DNA from: Rhodamnia argentea
Lineage: Eukaryota; Streptophyta; Magnoliopsida; Myrtales; Myrtaceae
Direction: 5' to 3'
Assembly (NCBI RefSeq): GCF_020921035.1
Contig: NC_063158.1
Location: 1,966,001-2,030,000, forward strand
Length of the DNA: 64,000 nt
Shown here one piece after another: positions 44,446 to 56,200 of the stretch (the first letter of the stretch is position 1; each line of letters starts with the position of its first letter). A program made the translations under genes and the position numbers. Under the pieces are notes generated by a model. The model did not search any database and was not told where the DNA came from. It was given only the letters and a program-made list of their open reading frames with translations.

Positions 44446-46700
44446 TCTTTGATATTCTTCTCTGGGGATTTGGTTTGTGTTCTTTGGTCGTTTTCGGTTT
44501 CCACTTCTCCTAGAGGTTCTCTTGTATTGAAATTCCTTTGAACGCAAGCATAAAATTCCTTTTGATCTGGGCCTTTAGCTCCTACTATGCTTCTATCTGT
44601 ACGTTTTCGACGATGCAGATTCCAGATTTCATGCTCGACTCGCGTTCGATTTTTTGAGCTCCACTCGAAAGAAACGCTCAGGATGAATCTGAACTTAAAA
44701 TAGAAGGCCATTGAATTTCACATTATGAATGGGTCACAGGGTGTTTCAAAGATAGAACAGATTTGACCATTCGATCATACTGAACGAGCCTTTTGAGCTA
44801 AGTTTTATCAGGGTGATTTGTTTTCGGTCCGGTCCCACCTCGGAACCGGAGTTGCTTGGAATTAGATTGGACCGGACTGGTTCAGTCCGTATTCCCAGGC
44901 TTGCATGTGTTTAAAACATATATTCTCATTTTAAATGTGTAGAAATACCTCTAATAATTAAAAGCTTAAATAATTTTTTTAGAGATTTTAAAAAATAAAA
45001 TTAGAATTTAAAAAAAAAAAAATAGCCTATCCAATCCGAGCAACCCCACCCCTGGAACCTAATATCAAACCGACAATTACCGGCGCCAATTATATGGATT
45101 CGAAAGCCGAATTGTTGCCCCCGAAAACCGGACCGGATCGGGGTCTGTTCGGTTTGATCAGATCGATTCTTTTTGCTCACCCCTAATATGAATCTGGAGT
45201 GACTCGACGTGGCCACATCAAGGTGGCATTAGACAGAAGAAGCACGTGATCTGTGCTGTGCACCCATCTTTGTCACTGGTGCGCAAAAGTCTCGTGCGTG
45301 TTGGGACAAACTCTTGCTGAAATCTTTGCGCATATGGAGCATGTTTCGCGCGTGCTACGTTATGTCACAAGCAAAGCCCTCGAGACTTTCCCCCGAGACG
45401 ATGTAGTCCAACTTCTTCCATGTTTCCATGGTTGTTGTCTTGTCTTAACCGTTGAAACATTCAAACATCTTGGCTACCGATGGACTAATCGGCTCGGACA
45501 GAAATTCTCTCTTCTTATTCCGGTAAACTTATGGTCGAGGACATTACAAGATTCCGATAGACATCGAATCGATAATTCGATAATGGATGCACTCGACTTC
45601 GACCGATATAAGCCTCTCGAAGTTCGCCAAAAGACCCATTGGAATCATATCAAAAAAGGGTGAATCGGGCAAGCAGGAATGACTAAGCTAGTTCTCTTGA
45701 ACTCAACAGCAAACTGATGGTTCTAAATGGAGGTGTCAATGAGAGTCTTTGACCCACTTTTATTCACTTGTGTCATATAGAGGTTCAATAAATTAAAAAA
45801 AAAAAATGGGTCAAATAAGGATTTAGGCTTATAAAGCCCATTCAAATATGGCTCTTAACCCAACCCATTTTTAACTCGTGGCTTGTAGCTTCTCAGGCAA
45901 ATGGATCAGACTCTAATGAGCCTCAAGTATATTAGTTTATATTTGATATTTTATATTTTTATAAGTCTAAGAATGAAAAAAAATAAAATGTAAAAATTGT
46001 TTTGGAAGCCGCCATCGGCAGTGTTGTTAATAAATTATAAGAAATAAATATTCTATGATTTGGTTAAATATAAAAATATTTAAGTAATACAAATCGGGTC
46101 GGGTATAGGTTGAATTAGGTATGTATTGTTAAATTTCCATTGTATGACAATTGGTCGAGACAGGTTAGATGGGTCAATATGGGTCGAATTATATTCGATC
46201 GAATCGAAACCCAACCCGATCCACCCATTGACACCTCTAATATAATAAAAAAAGATTATAGCTTTACCCGGACTCTATATGAACTTTGCATATTGTTTCA
46301 TATCGATCGGACATCTTTTTTTTTTTTTTTTTACTAGCAGAAAAAAGAGATGGCTAATTGGGAAAGGATACAGGAACCTTGGATTGGAAAACTGATTGGT
46401 GAATCGATGGTGTGATGGTGGAGAAAAGGAAAAGGAAGAGAGCCCCATGTTTGACCAGGAACGGTTAAAAACATTGACTTTGCTTGACACGTGGGTTGCT
46501 GGCTCGCCTCCACGTACTCGTCCTTAGCTAGACGGTAGGTTAGGTACAATAACTAACAAAGACTATTTGTGAAAAAGAAAAAAAAATTAAGTGTCTGAAC
46601 TGTTGTTAAGAGATAATTAGAAGGGGATTAAGTGTTAATTCCGGAATTTAGCAAAATCGAGAATTTTTTCCCCAATTTTCACCGCGTTGACCGTCCTTCC
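44446..46700. other. Intergenic DNA with dispersed repeats
   Basis: The 3'UTR of the K+ transporter comes first. About 44,815-45,190 is the 'accggaccggatcgg' repeat also seen near 5.6-5.8 kb. About 45,730-46,245 is a fold-back element whose ends (GAGGTGTCAATG and CATTGACACCTC) are perfect complements. The flanks, TCTAAAT and TCTAATA, are at best an imperfect duplication. The open frame at 45,253-45,663 matches no family I know. Confidence 0.5.
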
Positions 46701-46729
46701 TTTTTTTTTCCCTTCATCGCCTCCATCGT

Positions 46730-47133
46730 CGACGTCGTCGTCATCCATGGAGTTCTTTTCCACCACATTTAAGTCATGCGTGATTCATTCCTCATCGTCA
46801 TCGTCAAACCAACAGTGATTCCTACTCCTCTAACCTAACCCTAGAGAATCACAACCGCATTTCAAATCCTCCTCCTCTTCCTCCTCCTCCTCATCCTCGA
46901 TTTCCCGCGTTGGATTCCCTAACCTCCTTTGCCGGAAGATTAGGTCGCTCGTGTTCGTTGCGCTCTCGGGTGTTCGAAATCTGATTCTTGTTGTTGTTGT
47001 CGTCGTTGCGTTGGATTGGATTGATCGGCTGTTTGGATTGGGCCGGACCGGATCCAATTCGCGCATGAGCTGAGAAGGAGAGGAGCCTGTGATGCGAGAT
47101 ACGGAACCCTAAGATTGCATCATCCGCCATCCC
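46730..47133 (+). promoter_or_regulatory. Upstream region and leader of the CPBP protease gene
   Basis: GC-richer DNA with 'cgtcgtcgtc' and 'ctcctcctc' triplet runs directly before the start codon at 47134, typical of a plant 5'UTR. No clear TATA box was fixed. Confidence 0.4.
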
Positions 47134-50100
47134 ATGTTGAGCTCTTGTTGCTCTCACTCTCTATCCCTTCGCCCCCTGGTTTCGCCTTCCGTCGTTCGGT
47201 TTAGGGTTCCAGCCAGACCGGCCTCGTCGCTCGCACTCTCGCTCTCGCGCAGCTCTGGGGTCTCAGGTTCGCGCTGCAATTGCGCCAGAAATGTAAGCTT
47301 TGATTCGTCTTGTGCTCGATTCGGTTCAGCTGCGTTTGGTTCATGATTTCCTCGTCGCCGCATAGGAATAGGGTGATTATGATTAATCTTTTTGCGTACT
47401 TTGGCCGTACGCCAGGATTGCATTCGCTGATAGTTGATTCAACGGAATTGCGTATTTCTTCGATAACCTTACTTTTTGCGGTGGCTTTTAGATCAAGAGG
47501 AAGGTTTATTTAATCTTTTAGTTGCTGGGAGCAATTTCTTTCTTGCACTTGTGATAACTGGTCTCTAGTTTATGACAGTTGTTGATTATTTGCTTGATGT
47601 CTTGGTGCTCTGATGACCATGCAGAATTGGAAGATTTCTTGCTTCAGGGACCAGAGTTTCTCTCCAGATAGTCAACAATTCAAATTCATTGAAAATGCTC
47701 TGCCAGAAGAACGTACCGAGCCTGAATTGAATACTGAAGTCACTGTTCAGAAGGACTGGAAAGCAAAATTTAGAGAGGTAGCTTTTTTCTGCTTTCCTTT
47801 CTTCAAACCAAGTCATTTCGATGCATGTGGATGAGGAGTCTCATTTTGTTTACTGAAAAGAGAATGTGTATGCTTAGGAGTATTGAGTAGATATCTGCTG
47901 ATTTAGGAGTTTGAGAGGGCAGAACCTTTTTACATATAGGAATAAATGTTGCACAAGGGTTCGGCATAGCGATGGTCTTTTCTTCAGAGGCTTTGGGCTT
48001 GAATTCTGATTCCGTTCTTCCCCATTCACACACTTTACCAAGCCCAAAATACCAAAGCCTGCTTTCCTCAGCCATGAAATTCTATGTATGCTTTTATATG
48101 GTTGAGGCTTTGATCAATGTGTTAAAATTACTGACATACATCCCTTGCTGGAAAGCTACTTCTGTCATGACCTTTCAACTGTGCTGTGAACGTCAGTATG
48201 CTAGATCACAAGTCAATTGAGAAAAGCAATACAAAGCAACGTGAAGCAAATCAAATAGTTAGGGAAGAGGATAATATAATTGCTGATGTACAACAGAGAC
48301 ATCTAGAGAGTCTGAGCAGTTGTGGGAGAGACTTCTGCTGAAAATGGCCTTAGTTGTTCGGGTCGTTACTGGTCACTTTAGTTTGTATAGTAAGTTGTAT
48401 GACAGCTCTGGAACGGAAGCACATTGTTAGGTTGAACCATGAAGATATCCAAGTACTTAAGGGGATTGAGCATGGTTTATTATCCTTAACTTGAAAGAAT
48501 TCCGGGTTGATTTTGGTTACTGTTGAAAGTATCAATACCCACTGTTTGGCTGCACTTTGTTGAAAAGTCTGGTTCTGATATCTGTATATGCTTTGAACAT
48601 CCAAAACATTTTATGCATCTCTTGCATTGTCGATATGGAGAAGCTAGCCAACCACTGATTGCTTACTAATGGACGTAAACCTCCTAGTGATATAACATAT
48701 TCATAAGATACTTTCTCCTTGAATGGGATGAAGGTCATAAATTATGATCACTTGTCAGTTATTAATTCTTGGTTTTCCTATGTTTTAGACTTAACTGACT
48801 TGACTGTAGCAATAGTTTAGACAGAATCAGGGTCATGCTAAAGTAACTAGGAGTATGAATGTGAGAGTAAATGCAAATAAATGCATTCATGATATGGAAA
48901 TTAGATCCAATTGCATTTGGAATTGCATCGGTGAGGGTGAGAGAGGAGCTTTCCATTTTGATGTTGTTTGTACTGGCATAAAGAAGCCAATCCTTGGTCT
49001 TGGGTGTAGTTACATTCCCTTAGTTCAAATTTTGAAGTCCGGGGAGGACTTATGAGAGGGCAAAAGAGGAGGAGACCACAGGGTGTAGGCTGAAGATTCA
49101 TGTGATCATTCCCAGAATGAAGATTTTTAGGCTTTGTTCTCCTGTTACTTAATTAAGAGATCCTCTATGTATATTAGAGCAACATAATGCAAGAAATGAG
49201 AAGTTTTATGGAATCCTAGTTTTAAGCAATAGTTCCATGTCCTGACACGTCACATTTGAACACCCTCAGGTTTCTAAGAAATGTTTTGGTTATAATGTAG
49301 GCTGTAAATGCATTATTCAGAGCAATTGGAAGGCCTTGGACAGTGCCCTGGACAGCAGAGACAGTGTTAAAGGTACTTCCTTTTAGTTGCTATAAATCTC
49401 CACGTGCATGAGAAGTTCTTGATCGAAACTTTGAAGTAATCAGAATTTCTTGTTAATTGAAGGTCTGAAGAATTCTCCAATCGTGATGCAGGTTATGGTT
49501 CTTTGGGTTACCTCATTCTGGTTTATAGGGACATGGCTGGTTCCTTTCGCGGTGCATATAGCAGGTTTCAGCAAGGAATCTTTGACTTTCAGAGGGCAGG
49601 CACTCTATAGCCTCTTGACGGATGTGACTGAAGGCATTGCCGGAATTTTGATCCTACACCGCTGCCTCTCACGGTTTTATCCCCTCCCGTCTGATTGGTT
49701 TCGTTTCAGTCTAAAAGGCAAGTGGCAGTTTGACGTCGCGCTTGGGTGCCTCTTGTTTCCTCTGGTCAATCGCCTCTCACAAATCAACCTTGATCTATTA
49801 CCGATTCTCCCCTCCACACCCGTAACACTATCAAGTGTTGAACAGTCAATTTTGGCACGGGATCCGATTGCGATGGCACTTTATGCACTTGTAGTAACAG
49901 TTTGTGCTCCTGTATGGGAAGAAATAGTGTTCCGGGGTTTCCTTCTTCCTTCGCTTACAAAATACATGCCTGTGTGGTGTGCAATACTGGTGAGCTCAGT
50001 CGCCTTTGCTTTAGCGCATTTTAATGGACAGAGGATGCTTCCGCTCATCTTTCTCGGGGTGGTGATGGGTCTTCTCTTTACACGGTCAAGGAACTTATTA

Positions 50101-50160
50101 CCATCCATGCTATTGCATAGCCTCTGGAATGCTTTTGTTTTCTTAAGTTTAATGAGATAG
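47134..50160 (+). CDS. Plastid CPBP/CAAX-protease-like membrane protein, 350 aa
   Basis: Four exons: 47134-47292, 47625-47777, 49301-49372 and 49492-50160. GT-AG junctions and phase-0 joins give 351 codons. The first 53 residues are Ser/Arg-rich and almost without acidic residues, as in a chloroplast transit peptide. The last exon holds several hydrophobic helices and the CPBP (ABI) signature: E271-E272-x3-R276 (EEIVFR), F300-x3-H304 (FALAH) and H337-x3-N341 (HSLWN), the metal and catalytic residues of this glutamic-type intramembrane protease family. In Arabidopsis a plastid member of similar size, SCO4, affects cotyledon chloroplast development, and this could be its orthologue. I am sure of the family, less so of the orthologue. 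Substrate unknown. The open frame leading to 49492 from upstream is intron. Confidence 0.88.
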
Positions 50161-51575
50161 CCTGTAGCTTTGCATGTAAATTAGTGATCAATCAGTAAAA
50201 TTTTTATCCAAACGTTAATTTTGTCCAGGGTTGATGTGCAAACTCACCCTAGTTTGCAAAATAATAGCAGTGTCTTCCTGAAACCGCATCTTTAGATTAA
50301 CAATCCGTTGTTTATTCACATTTCTTGTGAGGGTTGAATACCTGGTGCTTTTGTCAACGACAAGATCTTAAAGCGAATTAATGATGTCTAAAATCCGAGG
50401 GACAGATATGCAACGCAAATTAAGGTAACGTTGTTTTTGCATGTATGAGGAAGGACGAGAACGAAAGCAAAGTATGAAGTTTGTTGGGTTGGCTTGAAGC
50501 TCCGGCCATGATGCATAGGCTATTGTTTTGTTCTGGTCTGATGTTTGGACCCGAGGCATGCGATATGAATTCGGAATGGGGTGTCGTCACTTGATCGATC
50601 GGTACTCACTTTTGTGTTAAAATTCCTTCTGTTTTCTTTCGAGATAGTAACACTGCACATGCCATAATTGGTTTGGGTAGAAGAAAACCAATGCGTTATT
50701 GACCTATGACAATTACATCCACGTTCCTCTCGTACGGGTGAAACTCTTGTCTAGAACCGTTTCCTGGATAAAAGTGCGATGTGAATCTCGATCCGCAGTT
50801 CGTGATTGTACTCGGGCCATATACCGATCCCTGCAAGAATATCTCCGCACTTGGCTTGTCCGACGACGTGAGCATCGGATTTTATGGCACCTTCCGAACT
50901 TATCCGAGACCATTTTCTTATCCAGAATTCATTCCGTCAAATTGACTCATTGGCCAAGAGAGGAAGATATTCACGTCGAAGATTTCTCGGAATTGACATA
51001 TTGTATCAAGCTCAAATCACATGGTTCGGTCTGGAAACTCAGCTCAGACTCTCAAGTTTCTCTGTTCTGTTTTTCTGGGCAAGTTGTCCCACATTAATGA
51101 GCTTCTTTAACACCTTTTACCAAAAGGGAAAGGTCCTCAAGGTTTCATTTATTGGGGGCAAACACTCTGAATTAAAGCTACTTTGTCATGCTCGCCGTCT
51201 GGAGGCAAATACTCTCAATTCGCCGTAAACTGTCCCGTCCAAGTATATTCAATGCCGATAGACATGCGATCTTGCCGATAAAAAGAATAGTAGGTGGGGA
51301 CGCTAGCACTATAGGTGCGAGATTCAACTCCTGCGCTCGATAAAGAGACAGAGCAAAAATCATAAAAGAGAGTTACATATAGGACAGACAAGAAAAAAAG
51401 AATATTTGGTGAAGCCTCATGGTAATGTGCGTGATTCTCAAAATTCACATGAATGAATGACATTGTGAGTTTTTAACACAAGAATTGTCGAATTTAAAAT
51501 CGTGCATTTAACCGCTTGATCAACCTTTAAAATAAATTTTAGAGTCTTGACATGTTAAAGATAAATTACAATAAG
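50161..51575. other. 3' flank of the CPBP gene and intergenic DNA
   Basis: The 3'UTR probably ends by about 50,300. The remaining DNA has no gene that I recognise. A stretch near 51,240-51,400 repeats 'gattcaactcctgcgctcgataaagagac'-type words in low-complexity context. Confidence 0.4.
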
Positions 51576-51584
51576 AACTTACGT

Positions 51585-52196
51585 GGGAAAAGTACCAAAA
51601 TTCATAAATTTATTATATTGATACAAATTCAGTTTTAAATACTTCAATTGTACCAATTTAAACCTAAATCTTTTTTTCATATTAGTATCAATTCGGTCCA
51701 ATCGGTCAATTTTAGCCTTAAATCGCTAACTTAGACATCGATCGTCTTACGTAGTGCGATTGGTGTTGGCGTGAATATTTTTTAATAATGATTTTCATTT
51801 TTTTATAAAAATATTTTTAAATAATGATTTCCATTTTTTTATAAAAATGCTTTTTAATTATTTTTTTCTTTTCTACACACTTTTTTGCTCTTTCACTATA
51901 GCCGGCCACCGGGTGAGGGCTGCGGCTCTCGCCAAATTTGGGTGAGGGTCTCCTCACCCCGCCGCCGCGAAGACCTTAGGCGAGGGCCTTCGAGGCTCGC
52001 GAGCCCCGCCGGCCGCCGGCGAGGGCCGAGCGGCCCTTGTCGGCTAAAGTGAAAAAGAAATATTTAAAATTTTTTTAAAAAAATTATTGAAAAATGTCTA
52101 CTTCAGTCAGCCGCGTTACGTAGGACGGCCGAATGAACTAAAGTGGTACTAATGCATTAGATTTATCAAAAAAAAAAAAAAAATTGTACTTTTCTC
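51585..52196. mobile_element. Mutator-like MITE with GC-rich 'cgaggg' core and 9-bp duplication
   Basis: A 612-bp element starting GGGAAAAGTACC and ending GTACTTTTCTC. It is flanked by AACTTACGT (51576-51584) and AACTTACAT (52197-52205), a 9-bp direct repeat with one mismatch. Between AT-rich arms the core (about 51,900-52,045) is strongly GC-rich with many 'gcgagggc/gccctcgc' words. No coding capacity. It links the GGGAAAAGTAC-ended MITEs to the 'cgaggg'-core family. Confidence 0.8.
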
Positions 52197-52205
52197 AACT
52201 TACAT

Positions 52206-53203
52206 GATTATGATCAACATAGATCAGAATATTGGGCTCTCCGGCGATCATAAGGGTCTTCGGACAGAACCCAGTTCGGGCAATGACCCCTCGATCGTGC
52301 CAAGACAAAAAGAACGTGGACGCCTGACCATTCTTGTTGAGAAATGGGAGAACTGAACTGTCGTTACCGAATGATAAACCTTCAAGAAACCGACACGTTG
52401 GCTAATTTGTAAGGACACTCTCTCTCTTAGTCACACTCCTCTCTCTCTCTCTCTAAATTGAGGAAAACCGAGGTGAGAGAAACTACCTAGGAGGGTCTCT
52501 CTGTTATATAGCGGGAAGGAACCGACTCATCATCATCAACCCATCTCTCTCTCTCTCTACCACTCTCGGCCCAAAACTCTGTCTCCTCTCCGCCACCTGC
52601 CGCGTATTTCGCATCGAACGGTGCGTTTCTGGGGGTGTTCGCGGTTTACAAGATCCACTCACTTCACACTTAAAATTTTAGCACCCACTTATCAGTTATC
52701 ACCCTGCCTGAAACGTTTTACATGTCTACCGTGTACAGAGACGCGATGCTTATGTTTCTTCTCTCACTCTCTCTCTCTCTCGATCTCTCGAAAGTTGCAA
52801 TTTGATGGGTTACTAGGATGTTCTGAGTACTCCCAAAGCCGTTAAGTTTTCTTTTCGCTTAGTTGTCGACTCTCTGTTTTATGTTTGGGTAAAATCTGCT
52901 ACTGGAGGCTTTTCTCCAGAGTTTCATTTGTCCTGCTAGCGTAATTTCCCTGGTAGATCGACTTTCTCTCTCGTCTTCCAACGTTTTCTGCGGGCGAAAT
53001 CTCCATGCCTTTCGCTGTACCTTGTTTAGAAAGTAATAATAGTGGAAATAAGGAGAACAGGGGATTTTATGGGGTGCTCTTTTCCTGAACCCATTTGTCT
53101 GATCTTTAATAGACCCATGCCCTGTTTGCTTATTTTTTTGTGTGTACTGAAAAAAGATGATCCTTTGGCAGGGTTTTGAGTGTTAAGAAAGAAAGAAGAG
53201 GCT
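52206..53203 (+). promoter_or_regulatory. Promoter and 5'UTR of the AAA ATPase gene
   Basis: A TATATAG at about 52,504-52,510 is followed by CT-rich leader DNA with 'ctctctctct' runs. A donor near 52,620 (cggtgcg) and an acceptor ending at 53,170 (tttggcag) suggest a 5'UTR intron of about 550 nt. The start codon at 53204 follows shortly after. Donor choice is uncertain. Confidence 0.45.
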
Positions 53204-56200
53204 ATGGAACAGAAACACATATTGCTGTCAGCAATAGGTGTCGGAGTAGGAGTTGGGGTGGGGCTTGGAATAGCATCAGGACAAACAGTGAGCAAATGGG
53301 CAGGTAACGCTTCCTCCTCAGACCCGATTACTGCTGAGAGAGTGGAGAAGGAGATGCTCAGACTGGTGGTTGACGGCAGAGAGAGCAAGGTCACTTTCGA
53401 CCAGTTCCCTTACTATCTCAGGTCACATTGACATTCTCTCGCTTCAATCTCTGGTTAGAAAGATACTTTTCCCCGTTCCTAGAGACAAGTGAATTCAACC
53501 CAATTCCAATAGTGTTAAACAATCTAATGGGTTATTATTGTGAGGCCTTGCCCAAATGATTTGGGTCAAAATTTAATGGTTTTTGGGCTTACAGGCTAAG
53601 ACCAACCTATATAATCATGTTCAGATAAGGAGCGACCCTGTTTTTCTGGATTCTCTAGCGGAACTTTTTCGCTATGATAGGTCTTGGAAATATGTAGACA
53701 TGGTGAATGAAGCTCTGGCCAGTTTCTTGATTACCTTGGTTTTTTTCAGGAGTTTACCCTGATATTGTTTGGTCCTTAGTGATCGTGGACAGGAAACGCA
53801 CCATATTATTGGGAAGTAATTACACCTGAGTTTGAGCTAAGCTATGGAAACTATATGTTACTCTAATCCTGGCAAATTGATTTCTGGCCTGCTCTTCACG
53901 TGTGTCTCTTTTGTCCTATAAATTGCTGCTCAAGGAATATAACATTCTTATCCAGATTTGTTGGCATCTGTGGTTTTTTTTTTTTTTTTCATATAATTTT
54001 CAACTGCTTAGGTGAACTATTGCTGTTTGTGGATTTTCCTTTCTGACGGAATTATTATTGAAATATCAATTTTGCTGGGTAAGCAGTGAGGTTTATTGAT
54101 TTCATATATAAAGCAGAGGATACCTGCTACCAAAAAAGAAAAAGAAAAAATTGTTCAAATTGCAACAAATCATATATGGCATCAACCTCCAGTTCCTGTG
54201 AATGGCTATATGCTGAGAGGAAGAGCCTATACTTGTTTTTTTATCATTCTTTTTTAATCTATACAAAACATTAAAATGAATCTGGGAAAATTTAACATTG
54301 CTCAAAACAATAAAACTGTCTTCATGGATATCTTGCCCCGTCATTCATAAATAACTGCACACCAGGCAACCTCAAAGATGAGACATCGAATAGATTTGCC
54401 TTTCCAAGTAGTACATGTCCTTGCAACTCGGAATCCCGATTAAGCAAGCCTCTATTTATCCCACGTTTCTCATAACTTTTCCTCCAGATTTCCTCAGCTA
54501 TTATACACTCCATAATTAAGTGATTCCTTGATTCAATATCAGCTCCACAAAGCACACAGTCATCATCGACAGCAACGTCTTTATCCTATCCTTACTGGAG
54601 AGCTTATTCAAAATAGCAAGCCGACAAATAAAGCTATGTTTAGAAATATATGGGGGTAAAGCGAATCAATTATGTCAAATATCTTGCTTGCTCTAGCTGT
54701 AGCACAACTCCATACACTGTTATCTGAGAATTGCTTTGAAGGAGTTGCCTTCCCTATCACCATTTCTGCTTGCCCTTCATTTGGAAAAAGAACTCCGCAC
54801 AATGCTAACTGAATAAATAGCATATCATCTAATCTAGCAGCTTCCCCAATTCCACCTTCCTGCTACTTTAGCTTGCAGATAGAAGCTGAAGAACGGATAA
54901 CTCTTATCAGAGAATCGATCGATCAACTATCATCATCATCGTCATAGTCATTATTATTATTATTGCCTTCGTCGTCGTCGTCGTCGTTGTTATTATTATT
55001 ATTACTTCAGGGTTAAGGTTCATGTTGAAAACTTTGGGTATTTATTTTGTACTAATTCTGAATTTCTCATGCCACATGCATTGGTGTGCTATTAGTCATG
55101 GAAGATTGAGAGGGTAAAAAAATAGGAAAGATTGCGTCAATGATGCTTTATAAGATTTTATAAATGAAAGTGCATGGAATCAAGAATGAACAGTTCGAGA
55201 TCATTATGAGTGTTCTCTGGTTTGTTTCGTGTATTGTAGCTCAGTAAAATTCTTGAACGTCTAAAATAAACCTAACAATGTCCATGTTATATTGTGTGGA
55301 AATTCTAACAATGGTCAAGGGTCTATGGGAACAAATGGGTTTTATCATTTGAATTTTTTTATTGGAAGCTCAGTTATCAATTTGTACTGTGATAGTGTGA
55401 GCTTTTGAAGTGTATATCAAACTTTCTAGAGAGCGGGAGGTTTCTGGTGAGGTTCTCTATGTCTTTGATGAGTATTCATGATTCTTTGTTTCGTGAGACT
55501 TTGAGGGTTTCCCTTGACTTCTACTATTGAGGGCTCTCTCTTTTTTTCCACTTCTCGCTTCTTGACTACTTACCTTTTTCCTCCTATTCCAACTGCAACA
55601 CAGTGAGCAGACACGAGTTTTGCTGACTAGTGCTGCATATGTTCATTTGAAGCATGCTGAAGTTTCTAAGTATACAAGAAATCTTTCACCTGCTAGTCGA
55701 GCCATTTTGCTCTCTGGACCTGCAGGTTGGCTGTGAATCTACTATGTATCAAGTTGTTGGTTTGAGCATTTGTCAATGCAGGCTCTAAAATAATTCCTCT
55801 CTCTTTCGTAATGACTTAAAGAACCTTACCAACAAATGCTTGCCAAGGCTCTTGCCCATTACTTCGAAGCCAAGTTGCTACTGCTAGATGTGACGGATTT
55901 TTCTCTAAAGGTAAGTGTTTGGAGTAAATGTATACATGTTGGTTTGGGTTTTGTTTTCATTATAAGATTTATGATGTTCCTTGCAGATCCAGAGTAAATA
56001 TGGAACCGGGAACAAAGAATATGTATGTCCATCTGTTTTGTTATCTTGACTTGATCAATTTTTTTGTCTTGTATACTTGTGCTTGTTTTACTTGATCTGA
56101 CACATAAGCACTGGAAAATGGACATTGCTTTGCTATTGATGAAGTGTTTGCTGATTGGTCAATGCACCGTGGTTTGATATGCTTTAGTATGCTAGACAAA

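Noticed and set aside
45253..45663. 136-codon plus-strand ORF between the K+ transporter and the protease gene
   Set aside because: No recognisable motif, next to dispersed repeats. Kept only as intergenic.
54960..55012. Triplet array as a CRISPR-like or regulatory array
   Set aside because: Simple microsatellites without spacers, in a plant intron.
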